Positions 23,450-31,501 of a stretch of DNA of 44,609 nt are shown here, in pieces (position 1 is the first letter of the stretch; the number at the start of each line of letters is the position of its first letter). The position numbers and the translations under genes are program-made. This stretch comes from Clostridiaceae bacterium (GTDB lineage Bacteria; Bacillota; Clostridia; Oscillospirales; Acutalibacteraceae), in assembly GCA_016293225.1 (NCBI GenBank), contig JAEDEQ010000006.1:1-44609 (forward strand), given 5' to 3'. Under the pieces are notes generated by a model, which searched no databases, was not told the origin of the DNA, and saw only the letters and a list, made by a program, of their open reading frames with translations.

Positions 23450-24349
23450 ATGCTCAAACCGTTTGTTAAAGTTCTGATAGTCATTCTTTCGCTCTTTTCG
23501 CTTGCTCTGCCCGAAAAAGCGGGACTTGCAAGGAAAGTCAGCGACAAAAAGCTGGATATGGAGAAATTTGACCTCGTCTGGAGCGATGAATTTGACGGCG
23601 ACAGCCTCAACAGAGAAAAATGGGGCTACAGCTGGTGGATCACCGAGCGAAAAGGCGGCTATTGGCACGAGGACCTTGTCTCGGTCAGGGACGGCAATCT
23701 TGTCATCGCGGCCGAATACAAAAACGAACCGCTTGAAAACCGCTATTATGACAGGTGGAATGAGGAGATTGACTTCAAGCCCTATAAAAAAGGCTGGTAC
23801 AGCGGAAAGGTTACAACGCAAGGAAAGTATGAGCAGAAATACGGCTATATGGAGGTGCGCTGTATTCTTCCGGCATCGTCCGGAATGTGGGCGGCGTTCT
23901 GGCTGATGAACGACGGCGTTTACAATGTTGACGGAAGCGGAAAGGACGGAACGGAAATTGACGTCTTTGAGTCCCCGTGCTACGACACCCACCGCTTCGG
24001 TCTTGATCAGGTCTCCGTCAATCTGCACTATGACGGTTATGAAAACAACCATATGTACGAACACGTCGGAAGATATTTTATTGAAAACGACCCATATAAG
24101 GAATACAACACCTACGGCGTTGAATGGAACGAAAACGAGTATATCTTTTACATAAATCAAAAAGAAGCAGGCAGGTCGTCCTTCGGCGGCGTTTCCCAAA
24201 ATCCGGAGTATCTTCTCCTTTCGCTTGAGATTGCCGGTAAGGACGGAGTTTCCTCCGAAGACCCGACGGGAAAGGGAAGAATGAAGTATTCCGGAGACGG
24301 CCCGACCGAATTCAAGGTTGACTATGTCCGCTGCTACCAGTACAAATAA
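23450..24349 (+). CDS. Secreted glycoside hydrolase family 16 glucanase
   Basis: A 299-residue endo-glycanase. Residues 1-27 are a signal peptide (VKVLIVILSLFSLALPEKAG). The single GH16 beta-sandwich spans about 40-299, starting with the typical FDLVWSDEFDGDSLNREKW. The catalytic motif ExDxxE is intact as E169-I-D171-V-F-E174 (GTEIDVFESP): nucleophile, helper Asp and acid/base. Family members cut beta-1,3- or mixed beta-1,3/1,4-glucans, laminarin, agarose or related polymers. The WW-rich cleft start (YSWWITERKGGYWHED) does not settle the substrate. No binding module is attached. GGAGATG precedes the ATG, and the gene has its own promoter, so it appears monocistronic. Confidence 0.93.
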   Translation: MLKPFVKVLIVILSLFSLALPEKAGLARKVSDKKLDMEKFDLVWSDEFDGDSLNREKWGYSWWITERKGGYWHEDLVSVRDGNLVIAAEYKNEPLENRYYDRWNEEIDFKPYKKGWYSGKVTTQGKYEQKYGYMEVRCILPASSGMWAAFWLMNDGVYNVDGSGKDGTEIDVFESPCYDTHRFGLDQVSVNLHYDGYENNHMYEHVGRYFIENDPYKEYNTYGVEWNENEYIFYINQKEAGRSSFGGVSQNPEYLLLSLEIAGKDGVSSEDPTGKGRMKYSGDGPTEFKVDYVRCYQYK

Positions 24350-24363
24350 GTAAATTCAGACTG

Positions 24364-24404
24364 AAAAACCGCACGCTTGCTTTAATTCAAACGTGCGGTT
24401 AATT
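24364..24404. terminator. Convergent terminator between the GH16 gene and yebC
   Basis: Perfect 9-bp stem AACCGCACG (24367-24375) with CGTGCGGTT (24392-24400). The minus strand has a T-run after it (TTTTTC), the plus strand only an AT-rich tail, so it serves the minus-strand gene best. Confidence 0.7.
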
Positions 24405-24428
24405 ATATTCATAAAACAGATGTTACGC

Positions 24429-25166
24429 TTACGGAAGATCCTCGGTGTTTTCAAGGTTGTGCCAAACGCCCTGAACGTCATCGTTTTCCTCCATCATATC
24501 AAGGAGTCTGCCCATCATCTTGAGATCCTCCTCATCGGTAAGCTTGGTATAGGTTGAGGGGATATACTCGGTTTCGGCGGAGACGAACTTATAGCCCTTT
24601 GCGGAAAGGTCATCGCGCACGGCGGAAAGATCGTTCGGCTCGGTGCGGATAATATAAACGTCCTCGTCCGTAATGAAGTCGGCGGCGCCTGCCTCAAGCG
24701 CGTCCTCCATGAGCTTTTCCTCGTCAACGTCCTCGGACTCGATAACTATCTCGCCGTATTTTGTGAAAAGGAAGGAAACGCAGCCGCTTTGACCCATGTT
24801 GCCCTTGTTCTTGTCAAAGTAATGGCGCATTTCACCTGCGGTGCGGTTGCGGTTGTCGGTCAGTGTTTCAACAATGACCGCAATTCCCGACGGGCCGTAG
24901 CCCTCATAAATAATGTCCTCGTAATGAGCGGAGTTGCCCTCGCCGGAGGCCTTTTTGATTATGCGGTCAATGTTGTCATTGGGAACATTGTTCGCCTTAG
25001 CCTTGGCAATGATATCCTTGAGCTTTGAGTTTGAAGCGGGGTCGGGACCTCCGTCACGCACGGCGATGGCAATTTCACGGCCGATTTTTGTGAATACCTT
25101 TGCCCTTGCGTTGTCGGTCTTTTCCTTTTTGCGCTTGATTGTGCTCCACTTTGAATGTCCTGACAT
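24429..25166 (-). CDS. yebC: YebC/TACO1-family protein
   Basis: A 245-residue member of the universal YebC/TACO1 family. The N-terminus MSGHSKWSTIKRKKEKTDNA and the AKANNVPNDNIDRIIKKASG stretch are diagnostic, followed by YEGYGPSGIAVIVETLTDNR. The family was long annotated as DNA-binding regulators; later work ties members to relief of ribosome stalling on proline runs, as in the mitochondrial homologue. Length is standard. GGTGAG precedes the ATG. The lipoprotein gene lies 25 bases upstream on the same strand, so the two may be co-transcribed. Confidence 0.96.
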   Translation of the reverse strand: MSGHSKWSTIKRKKEKTDNARAKVFTKIGREIAIAVRDGGPDPASNSKLKDIIAKAKANNVPNDNIDRIIKKASGEGNSAHYEDIIYEGYGPSGIAVIVETLTDNRNRTAGEMRHYFDKNKGNMGQSGCVSFLFTKYGEIVIESEDVDEEKLMEDALEAGAADFITDEDVYIIRTEPNDLSAVRDDLSAKGYKFVSAETEYIPSTYTKLTDEEDLKMMGRLLDMMEENDDVQGVWHNLENTEDLP

Positions 25167-25191
25167 AACTCACCAATCCTTAAAATTTGTT

Positions 25192-25689
25192 TTAATCGTT
25201 ATCTGAAGCTGTGCTTTGCTTTACTGAGGAAGCCGCTTTTTTTGCGGACGCCTTTTTGCCTTCCTTTTCACCCGTGAGATACTTTGAATCATTATAGCCG
25301 TAGATCTGAAGATCGCAGCCGAACATCTCGCGCTGAGCGGTACCCTCCCCGCTGAAGATAAGCTGAAGAAAGACCTTGCCGTTTGTGCAGCGCCACTGTG
25401 CCGTGCCGGAAGTGAGCGAATAATTCTCCGGCGCTTCTGCGACTTTAAAGAACTCAAAGCCGGCCTTTTTCAGGTCTCCGATATATTTCACAAAGTCCTC
25501 ATAGCTTGTTTTTTCAATTTTAACGTTCATTGAGGTTGAAAACTCAGCCGAGGAAACATCGGAGTATTTATAGACCGGAACGGCGGAAAAAATGTCGTTA
25601 GATACCCACTTTGAAGTATCCGCCCTTTTACACGCGCCGAGCGAAAACAGCAAAAGGAGCGTCAAAAGGAGCGGCGCAAGCTTTTTCAT
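25192..25689 (-). CDS. Predicted lipoprotein of unknown function
   Basis: A 165-residue exported protein. The signal MKKLAPLLLTLLLLFSLGAC carries a lipobox LGAC with the lipidated cysteine at residue 20, so it should be anchored on the outer face of the membrane. The mature domain (about 25-140) is a small mixed fold with no motif I recognise; the last 25 residues are a Lys/Ala/Ser-rich tail. AAAGGGGA lies before the ATG. It is separated from the coiled-coil gene upstream by a terminator (25720-25750) and leads directly into yebC. Confidence 0.8.
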   Translation of the reverse strand: MKKLAPLLLTLLLLFSLGACKRADTSKWVSNDIFSAVPVYKYSDVSSAEFSTSMNVKIEKTSYEDFVKYIGDLKKAGFEFFKVAEAPENYSLTSGTAQWRCTNGKVFLQLIFSGEGTAQREMFGCDLQIYGYNDSKYLTGEKEGKKASAKKAASSVKQSTASDND

Positions 25690-25711
25690 GGCATGATTCC
25701 CCTTTCAGATT

Positions 25712-25750
25712 CAAAAAACACTGCAAAACGGGCTGTGTTAAAACAGCCCG
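25712..25750 (-). terminator. Terminator after the rsmD-coaD-coiled-coil genes
   Basis: An 8-bp GC-rich stem, CGGGCTGT (25729-25736) with ACAGCCCG (25743-25750), is followed on the minus strand by TTTTGCAGTGTTTTTT. Confidence 0.8.
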
Positions 25751-25759
25751 GTGATATTT

Positions 25760-26542
25760 TTATTCTTCGCCTGCCGGCTCATCATCGTCGTTCACGTTCT
25801 TGTCTGCCCGGAGAGATCTCATATGAGTCTCATAGCCTGACTGGAACTGCTTGTAGACCTCGGTAATCTGGTTGAGGTTGTTCATGGCAATATTCTGATA
25901 CTTGCTGAGAGCCTCGCAAACAAAGTTGTATGAGCCCTGCGAGGTGCTTGCAGCCCAATCCCTTGCGGCCTTTTTGTGTGCGTCGCAGTCGGCATTGGTT
26001 TTTGCAATGAAAGCGTTCATCTCTTTCTGGCAGTTGTCCTTGATCTCCTCTGCGCGGACTCTTGCCGCCTGAGTTATTGAATGGCTTGCAACCATCTCCT
26101 CCGCCTGAGCCTGGGCGCGCTTGATAATGCTGTCGGCGTCGTCGTTGGCTTTCTGCGTGGTGGACTTGTAATACTCCTTGGCGGAGGAAACAATGCTGTT
26201 CTCCTCGCGGTGAGCGTTGTTAATGATGCTGTCGCGGTTTGAGATTATGCTTTTTGCCTCGGAAATTTCGCCGGGAAGCTTCTGAGTGATATACTGAACA
26301 AGATGAGTGATCTCCTCGCCGTTGATGACTCTCTTTTTCTTTGAGAAAAAGAACTTCTTGCTGGTTGCAATGTAGTTTTCAAGCTCGTTAACAAGCTCTT
26401 CAAAATCGAGCGAGCCCCACCTGCTTTCGGCGTCCTCCTCGTCATATTCGCCGAATTCCGAGATATCCTCAAAGTCATCGTCGTCCTGCTTAACGTCTTC
26501 AATCTCAAGATCGGTCTCAAGATCATAGAAATTATTTGCCAT
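25760..26542 (-). CDS. Acidic coiled-coil protein of unknown function downstream of coaD
   Basis: A 260-residue soluble protein. The N-terminus is very acidic (about residues 8-40, with DDDDFEDISEFGEYDEEDAE). From about 80 to 200 it is a long heptad-like helix rich in Ala, Glu and Lys (KANDDADSIIKRAQAQAEEM), reminiscent of DivIVA or ATPase stator helices and sometimes annotated as such in Clostridia. No enzyme motif is present. I place the start at the ATG at 26542 (MANNFYDL) because AAAGGA lies 9 bases before it; the longer frame begins with a TTG. The link to coaD and rsmD suggests co-transcription. A role in the cell envelope or division is possible but unproven. Confidence 0.75.
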   Translation of the reverse strand: MANNFYDLETDLEIEDVKQDDDDFEDISEFGEYDEEDAESRWGSLDFEELVNELENYIATSKKFFFSKKKRVINGEEITHLVQYITQKLPGEISEAKSIISNRDSIINNAHREENSIVSSAKEYYKSTTQKANDDADSIIKRAQAQAEEMVASHSITQAARVRAEEIKDNCQKEMNAFIAKTNADCDAHKKAARDWAASTSQGSYNFVCEALSKYQNIAMNNLNQITEVYKQFQSGYETHMRSLRADKNVNDDDEPAGEE

Positions 26543-26610
26543 AGTAAACAATCCTTTCTTTAAGAAACTGTAACATCAATATATATGAACGCCGCTTTTA
26601 CCGAAGCCAA

Positions 26611-27105
26611 TCATTCGGTCTCTCTCAAGCGGTCAATTATATCCGAGCTCACTTCCTCGGGCAGGAAGGGTGTAACGTCTCCGCCGAGGCGGCAGACCTG
26701 CTTAATCATGCTGGAGGAAAGGAACATATTCTCCGCTCCGGCAGCCATGAAAACGGTTTCAACGGCGCTGTTGAGCTTTTTGTTGGTGAGCGCCTGCTGA
26801 AATTCGTCCTCAAAGTCGGACACGGCGCGCAGACCTTTGACTATCACGTCCGCATTCTTCCTCCTTGCGTATTCCGCAAGAAGACCGAAGTCGCAGTCAA
26901 CCTCAACATTGGGAAGATCCTTTGTGCAGCGCCTTATAAGCTCCATCCGTTCATCAACGGAAAAGCACGAGTTGTTCACCTTGCGGTAGTTTGACATAAC
27001 GACAACTATTACACGGTCAAAAAGCTTTGCGCTTCTTCTGATTATATCAAGATGCCCTCCGGTTATCGGATCGAACGAACCGGGGCAGATGGCTGTTTTG
27101 CTCAT
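26611..27105 (-). CDS. coaD: Phosphopantetheine adenylyltransferase
   Basis: A 164-residue nucleotidyltransferase that joins ATP and 4'-phosphopantetheine to dephospho-CoA, the penultimate step of coenzyme A synthesis. The N-terminal CPGSFDPITGGHLDII contains the (T/H)xGH motif, RRKNADVIVKGLRAVSDFE is the central family signature, and LSSSMIKQV is the C-terminal ISSS-type motif. Length is standard. It overlaps rsmD by 4 bases, a pairing common in Firmicutes. The coaD product supports the CoA-dependent ligases seen elsewhere in the window only in the general sense of supplying CoA. Confidence 0.97.
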   Translation of the reverse strand: MSKTAICPGSFDPITGGHLDIIRRSAKLFDRVIVVVMSNYRKVNNSCFSVDERMELIRRCTKDLPNVEVDCDFGLLAEYARRKNADVIVKGLRAVSDFEDEFQQALTNKKLNSAVETVFMAAGAENMFLSSSMIKQVCRLGGDVTPFLPEEVSSDIIDRLRETE

Positions 27106-27659
27106 GCTTCATCATCCTCCTCAAAGGGGATACGATACAGAAACAGGCTGACTTTTCCGTATTTGTATTTTTTAACGAGCCTGAAGTCTGCGGCGCTTTC
27201 GGGCATTTTTTCATCCTGCGGAGCTTCGCAAATGATACAGCCGCCTTTGTTCATCACGTTGGGAACCAGCCCCAGCGCCTCCTGCAAAAGGCCGGTGGAA
27301 TACGGCGGATCGAGGAAAGCGATGTCAAACTCCGGGGAGTGAGTTTTCAAAAAGGAGAGGCTGTCGCCGCAGATGACAGAGGCGTTTTTTGAAAGTCCGG
27401 TAAGCTCAAGATTCCTCCTGACAACGTCTGCCGCCTTTTTTGAAAGGTCAACGAACACGGCGCTTTTTGCTCCCCGTGAAAGCGCCTCAATGCCGAGCTG
27501 GCCGGAGCCTGCAAAAAGATCAAGCACACGCCTGCCCTCAAGCTCAAACTGAACGATGCTGAACAGCGCCTCCTTGACCCTGTCAGTCGTGGGGCGAACA
27601 TCGTTACCCTCAAGTGTAAAAAGCCGCCGTCCCCGGGCGGAACCCGTAATAACTCTCAT
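27102..27659 (-). CDS. rsmD: 16S rRNA (guanine(966)-N(2))-methyltransferase
   Basis: A 185-residue methyltransferase that modifies G966 of 16S rRNA. It begins MRVITGSARGRRL, has the SAM-binding motif LDLFAGSGQLGIEALSRGA and the catalytic DPPYSTG. I place the start at the ATG at 27659 because AAAGGAG lies 5-6 bases before it and the protein then begins at the family's conserved N-terminus; the frame extends 22 codons further without reason. Its stop overlaps the coaD start by 4 bases. A promoter (27737-27765) and a leader hairpin (27675-27717) precede it. Confidence 0.96.
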   Translation of the reverse strand: MRVITGSARGRRLFTLEGNDVRPTTDRVKEALFSIVQFELEGRRVLDLFAGSGQLGIEALSRGAKSAVFVDLSKKAADVVRRNLELTGLSKNASVICGDSLSFLKTHSPEFDIAFLDPPYSTGLLQEALGLVPNVMNKGGCIICEAPQDEKMPESAADFRLVKKYKYGKVSLFLYRIPFEEDDEA

Positions 27660-27674
27660 GCTTCTCCTTTGCAC

Positions 27675-27717
27675 CGGACAGCCGCGTCCGCAAAAAAACT
27701 TAAAAAACCGCTGTCCG
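27675..27717 (-). promoter_or_regulatory. Leader hairpin before rsmD
   Basis: A perfect 8-bp stem, CGGACAGC (27675-27682) with GCTGTCCG (27710-27717), lies in the 5' leader between promoter and ribosome site, with two T-runs in its loop on the transcribed strand. The base of the stem is 9 bases from the AAAGGAG. It might affect initiation; no known riboswitch class was recognised. Confidence 0.35.
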
Positions 27718-27736
27718 AAGGACATATACGATATGT

Positions 27737-27765
27737 ATTATCTCATTTTTCGCTGAAAAATGCAA
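27737..27765 (-). promoter_or_regulatory. Promoter of the rsmD-coaD operon
   Basis: On the minus strand TTGCAT (27765-27760), a 17-base spacer and GATAAT (27742-27737). Confidence 0.6.
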
Positions 27766-27831
27766 CACTATTTTGTTAATTTCTCGCTTTTAACACAATT
27801 TACCGCATAAAAATGCGCATTTTGCTGTGAT

Positions 27832-28800
27832 TTATTCCAAATTTGCTTTGGGAAAGACGTCCTTTCTTCCCGTATTGAAAAGTTTTCTGTTGTCAAGCGC
27901 CCATTGTCTCTGAGTAAATTCGCCCTTTTCAACGGCGGAAACCGCCGCCGAAATTTCATAAACGGTTGCGTCAAGCGTGTCAAGCTGATTCAGTATCTCC
28001 GCCTCAAGGGTCATCGGGCGCACCGCCGCGCCGAACTCGGGATCGCCGTGGTGCGAGATTACCATATGCTCAAGCAGAATGACCTTTTCCTCGCTCGTTC
28101 CGAGCTGTTTTGCCTTTTCTTCAATCTTCATCGCTCCCATAACAAGGTGGCCGAGAAGCTCGCCTTTCATAGAGTAGCTTTTTACCATACCGATGTTGTT
28201 GACGTCAAATTCATCTGTTTTGCAGATATCGTGGAGAATGGCTCCGGCAAAAAGAACGTCCCTGTCAACTGCGGGATATAGCCTTGAAACCGCGTCGCAC
28301 AACTTGAGCACGGAAAGCGTGTGATAGAGAAGACCGCCGCGGATTGCGTGATGAAGCTTGAACGCCGCGGGCCAGAAAAGGAGCTTTTCCTGCGTTTCGT
28401 CAATTATTGCCGCGGTCAGCGTTCTGATTTCATCGTCTTTGATCTTTTCTATGTAGCCTCTTATCTGTGAAAGCATATCCTTTCCGGCGTATTCGGCAGA
28501 GGGAACATACTGTGTAATATCGACCGCGTCCTCCTCCCGGACGTGCCTTATGCGGTCAATGCGGAACTGATCCGTTCCGTTGAACTTGGAAAGCGTTCCT
28601 CTGACCTTGACAAAGTCGCCCGTGTCATATTCTCCGTGGACGTCCTCCTTGTAATCCCACAGCTTTGCGTTTATATCGCCGCTTTTGTCGCTGAGGGTAA
28701 AGTCGCAATACGGAACGCCCTTGACATTGACCTTTTTTTCAACCGTTTTAACAATGCAGAAGCCCTCTGTTGTTCCGTTTTTATATGTTGTAAAATCCAT
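27832..28800 (-). CDS. yhaM: YhaM-type 3'-5' exoribonuclease (OB-fold plus HD domain)
   Basis: A 322-residue protein with an N-terminal OB-fold nucleic-acid-binding domain (about 14-85, VKGVPYCDFTLSDKSGDINA) and a metal-dependent HD phosphohydrolase domain (about 150-300). The HD ligands appear as HHAIRGGLLYHT, GAILHDICK and HMVISHHGDPE. This order and length match Bacillus YhaM, a 3'-5' exonuclease active on RNA and single-stranded DNA that trims transcript ends. AAAGG precedes the ATG. It lies between yitT and rsmD on the same strand with gaps of 50 and about 170 bases, so it may be the last gene of the obgE-mrnC-yitT run. Confidence 0.9.
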   Translation of the reverse strand: MDFTTYKNGTTEGFCIVKTVEKKVNVKGVPYCDFTLSDKSGDINAKLWDYKEDVHGEYDTGDFVKVRGTLSKFNGTDQFRIDRIRHVREEDAVDITQYVPSAEYAGKDMLSQIRGYIEKIKDDEIRTLTAAIIDETQEKLLFWPAAFKLHHAIRGGLLYHTLSVLKLCDAVSRLYPAVDRDVLFAGAILHDICKTDEFDVNNIGMVKSYSMKGELLGHLVMGAMKIEEKAKQLGTSEEKVILLEHMVISHHGDPEFGAAVRPMTLEAEILNQLDTLDATVYEISAAVSAVEKGEFTQRQWALDNRKLFNTGRKDVFPKANLE

Positions 28801-28850
28801 AATATATCGTACCTTTCAAAACTGAAGATTTTTTCAGGCTTTACCGAAGC

Positions 28851-29696
28851 CTACAGCCGGAATCCCATTCCGAACACCTCGCCGGCCTCGGTAATGACCG
28901 TGAACGAGTCCTTGTCCGTCTCGCGTATCATCCTGCTGATGAGCGACGCCTCGCTTGCCCTTGCGGCGCAAAGCAGGAGCGTCCTTTCCTTTCCCGTATA
29001 GCCGCCGGTGACGTTCAGCGCCGTTACGCCGCGCCCGGCCTGCCTTGTTATCTTTTCAATAATCTCCTTTTCCTTTGATGTAATGATGAACAGCAGCTTG
29101 CTGTGGTCTGCGCCGTAAAGCACCAGATCAATGGTCTTTGAGGAGACAAAAAGCGTCACCGCTGCATACATAACGCTTTCAATCTTTCCGAAAACCGCCC
29201 ACGAAAGAGCAATAACAACAAGATCAAAAATGAGCATTATGCTGCCCATTGAAGCAAGCGGCCTTTTTTTGCGCACAAGGGTTGCTGCAAGCTCCGTTCC
29301 GCCCGTTGTTGCGCCGGCAAGGAGAACAAGACCCAGTCCCGCACCGGAAAGCACGCCACAAAAAAGCGCCGCCAGAAGCGTGTCGCCCGTATAATGCGGA
29401 GTGAACGGGGAAAGCGCGTCGATAACAAGGGTAAAAAACGCCGTAACAAAGATTGTCCTTATAACAAAGCGTTTTCCTATCATGAACCCGGCAAGGACAA
29501 ACAGCGGAACATTGAAAAGGAAGATTGAAAGACCGACAGGCATTGCCGGAACAAGATGGTTGAGCATTGTTGCAAGCCCCGTGAAGCCGCCCTGAACAAT
29601 AGAGTTCGGAACGGCGAACATATTCACGGCGGCGCTGTAGACCGCCGCGCCGAGAATGACAAACAAAGAATCCGAAAAGACCCGTTTTCCTTTCAA
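28851..29696 (-). CDS. YitT-family membrane protein
   Basis: A 281-residue integral membrane protein. The N-terminal YitT domain has about five helices and the typical AAVNMFAVPNSIVQGGFTGL and GVLSGAGLGLVLLAGATTGG segments. The C-terminal soluble DUF2179 domain covers about 210-278. Members are widespread in Firmicutes and are proposed transporters or exporters of unknown substrate. The only possible start in frame is TTG at 29696, since a TGA lies 18 bases upstream; the ribosome site is weak (AAGCGGGG). It follows mrnC by 31 bases. Confidence 0.9.
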   Translation of the reverse strand: MKGKRVFSDSLFVILGAAVYSAAVNMFAVPNSIVQGGFTGLATMLNHLVPAMPVGLSIFLFNVPLFVLAGFMIGKRFVIRTIFVTAFFTLVIDALSPFTPHYTGDTLLAALFCGVLSGAGLGLVLLAGATTGGTELAATLVRKKRPLASMGSIMLIFDLVVIALSWAVFGKIESVMYAAVTLFVSSKTIDLVLYGADHSKLLFIITSKEKEIIEKITRQAGRGVTALNVTGGYTGKERTLLLCAARASEASLISRMIRETDKDSFTVITEAGEVFGMGFRL

Positions 29697-29727
29697 AAGA
29701 ACGCCCCGCTTTCACCGCGGTGAAAGC

Positions 29728-30153
29728 TTAATCTGCAGCTGCCTGAACCACAGAGTCCTCCTCAATACAATCGAGGGTGAGCTCAAAAAGTTCCCTGAGG
29801 CGGTCGCTCTCTCCGCTCAGATAGAGAAACCCGAAAAGCGCCTCAAGCCCGGTTGCATAGTGATAATCGCTTTCACTCGCATTTTTTGCTTTATGGTTAG
29901 TATGGGCATTTCTTCCGCGTTTCAAAACGGAAAGCTCTTTTTCGGTAAGTTTTTCCGAAAGTCTTTTTGCCGCCCTTGCCTGCGAGGAGGCCTTGACAAG
30001 CGAAACGGCAAGGGAATGGAGCCGGTTCACCGGTCTGTTTGCAAGGCATACAAGCCTTTCGCGCACAAAGAGGTCAAACACCGCGTCTCCCACAAAGGCG
30101 AGCGTGAGCGGACTTAACTGCGAGGGATTGCAGTCCCCGTCAAAAAATCTCAT
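29728..30153 (-). CDS. mrnC: Mini-ribonuclease III
   Basis: A 141-residue RNase III catalytic domain without a double-stranded-RNA-binding domain, as in Bacillus Mini-III, which matures 23S rRNA. The first active-site segment is LAFVGDAVFDLFVRE and the second is GLEALFGFLYLSGE, each carrying an acidic metal ligand. The normal partner region KRGRNAHTNHKAKNAS is intact. AAAGGAACAG precedes the ATG and overlaps the end of obgE, 13 bases away. Confidence 0.94.
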   Translation of the reverse strand: MRFFDGDCNPSQLSPLTLAFVGDAVFDLFVRERLVCLANRPVNRLHSLAVSLVKASSQARAAKRLSEKLTEKELSVLKRGRNAHTNHKAKNASESDYHYATGLEALFGFLYLSGESDRLRELFELTLDCIEEDSVVQAAAD

Positions 30154-30166
30154 TTTTTCTGTTCCT

Positions 30167-31438
30167 TTAATTTACAAATTCAAATTCAAAGTCATAGATA
30201 CTGACCGTATCGCCCTCTTCAACGCCCTTTTCGCGCAGAGCGTCAATTATTCCGCTGGAAACAAGAACCCGCTGAAGATACTGAAGCGATTCATAGTCGT
30301 CCATGTCCGTGCGCGCAATGATGGAGGCAAGCCACGGCGCGTCAACAATGTATACGCCGTCCTCCTTTGTAACGGAAAAGCCGGTGTTCTTCTTTTTGAG
30401 CACAACCTCAAGGGGTATCTCCTCGCTTTCAAAGCGTTTGACCGCAGGGAGAGTTGCAAGCATGGCCGCAGCCGCATTGATAACCTCCCTCGTACCCTCA
30501 AGAATGGGCGCGCACATTTCAAAATACTGAAGTCCCCGGTCTTCAATATACTTCCTGAAGTCCTCGCGCTGTTCCTCTGTTGCAAGGTCAATCTTGTTTC
30601 CGGCAACAATCTGCGGTCGCTTTGCAAGCTCGGGATTGAAGCGTTCCAGCTCAAGGTTAATCTTTTCAAAGTCCTCCTTGGGGTCCCTGCCCTCGCTTCC
30701 GGCAACATCAACAATATGAATGAGCATACGGCAGCGTTCAACGTGGCGCAAAAATTCGTGACCGAGCCCTACGCCCTCGCTTGCGCCCTCAATAAGACCG
30801 GGAATATCCGCAATTACAAACGACGTGCCCTCGCCGAGCGAAACAACGCCGAGCACGGGCGTTATCGTTGTGAAGTGGTAGTCCGCAATAACGGGCTTTG
30901 CCTCGCTGACAACGGAGATGAAGCTGGATTTTCCGACGTTCGGAAAGCCTAAAAGACCGACGTCGGCAAGGAGCTTTAGCTCAAGCGTAACCTCCCATTC
31001 CTCACCGGGAGCGCCTGCCTTTGCAAAGCGCGGAGTCTGGCGCGTCGGGGTTGCAAAGTGGCAGTTGCCCCAGCCGCCCTTGCCGCCCTTTGCGGCAACA
31101 AACGGCTCGTCCGAGGACATATCGCACATTACAACGCCGCTTTGCGCCTCGCGGATAACGGTTCCCGGCGGAACGCGGATAATCAGGTCCTCGCCCTTTT
31201 TTCCGCTTTTTCTTGACCCGGAGCCGTCCGCGCCGTTGGGCGCTTTATACTTGCGCTTATACTTGAAATCGGCAAGGGTGGAAATGTTGCTGTCGGCAAC
31301 AAAAACAACGTCGCCGCCTTTTCCGCCGTCGCCGCCGTCCGGGCCGCCCGAAGCGATATATTTTTCGCGGTGGAAAGCAACGGCGCCGTGGCCGCCGTCT
31401 CCCGCCTTGATTAAAATTTTCGCCTTATCGACAAACAT
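30167..31438 (-). CDS. obgE: Obg-family GTPase
   Basis: A 423-residue ribosome-associated GTPase needed for 50S assembly and stress control. Residues 1 to about 158 are the glycine-rich Obg fold (GDGGHGAVAFHREKYI). The G domain at about 160-330 has the P-loop GFPNVGKSS, switch I HFTTITP, DIPGL and NKID. About 350-423 is an OCT domain, found in the Gram-positive subgroup. GAGGT precedes the ATG, and a TATAAT-like box lies in the 63-base gap upstream. It leads the run obgE-mrnC-yitT. Confidence 0.98.
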   Translation of the reverse strand: MFVDKAKILIKAGDGGHGAVAFHREKYIASGGPDGGDGGKGGDVVFVADSNISTLADFKYKRKYKAPNGADGSGSRKSGKKGEDLIIRVPPGTVIREAQSGVVMCDMSSDEPFVAAKGGKGGWGNCHFATPTRQTPRFAKAGAPGEEWEVTLELKLLADVGLLGFPNVGKSSFISVVSEAKPVIADYHFTTITPVLGVVSLGEGTSFVIADIPGLIEGASEGVGLGHEFLRHVERCRMLIHIVDVAGSEGRDPKEDFEKINLELERFNPELAKRPQIVAGNKIDLATEEQREDFRKYIEDRGLQYFEMCAPILEGTREVINAAAAMLATLPAVKRFESEEIPLEVVLKKKNTGFSVTKEDGVYIVDAPWLASIIARTDMDDYESLQYLQRVLVSSGIIDALREKGVEEGDTVSIYDFEFEFVN

Positions 31439-31501
31439 TATGATACCTCATCTTTCATGAAAGAGTGCAACATATATATTATACACCGTTTTTTTGCACA
31501 A

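Noticed and set aside
23423..24199. 258-residue minus-strand frame over the GH16 gene
   Set aside because: The plus-strand frame has a signal peptide, the ExDxxE motif, a promoter and a ribosome site; the antisense frame has none.
28835..28851. AGGCTT/AAGCCT hairpin after yitT as a terminator
   Set aside because: The stem is only 6 bp and on the transcribed minus strand it is followed by A rather than T residues.
29993..30952. 319-residue plus-strand frame antisense to mrnC and obgE
   Set aside because: The overlap with unmistakable Obg and Mini-III motifs makes it a shadow of their codon usage.
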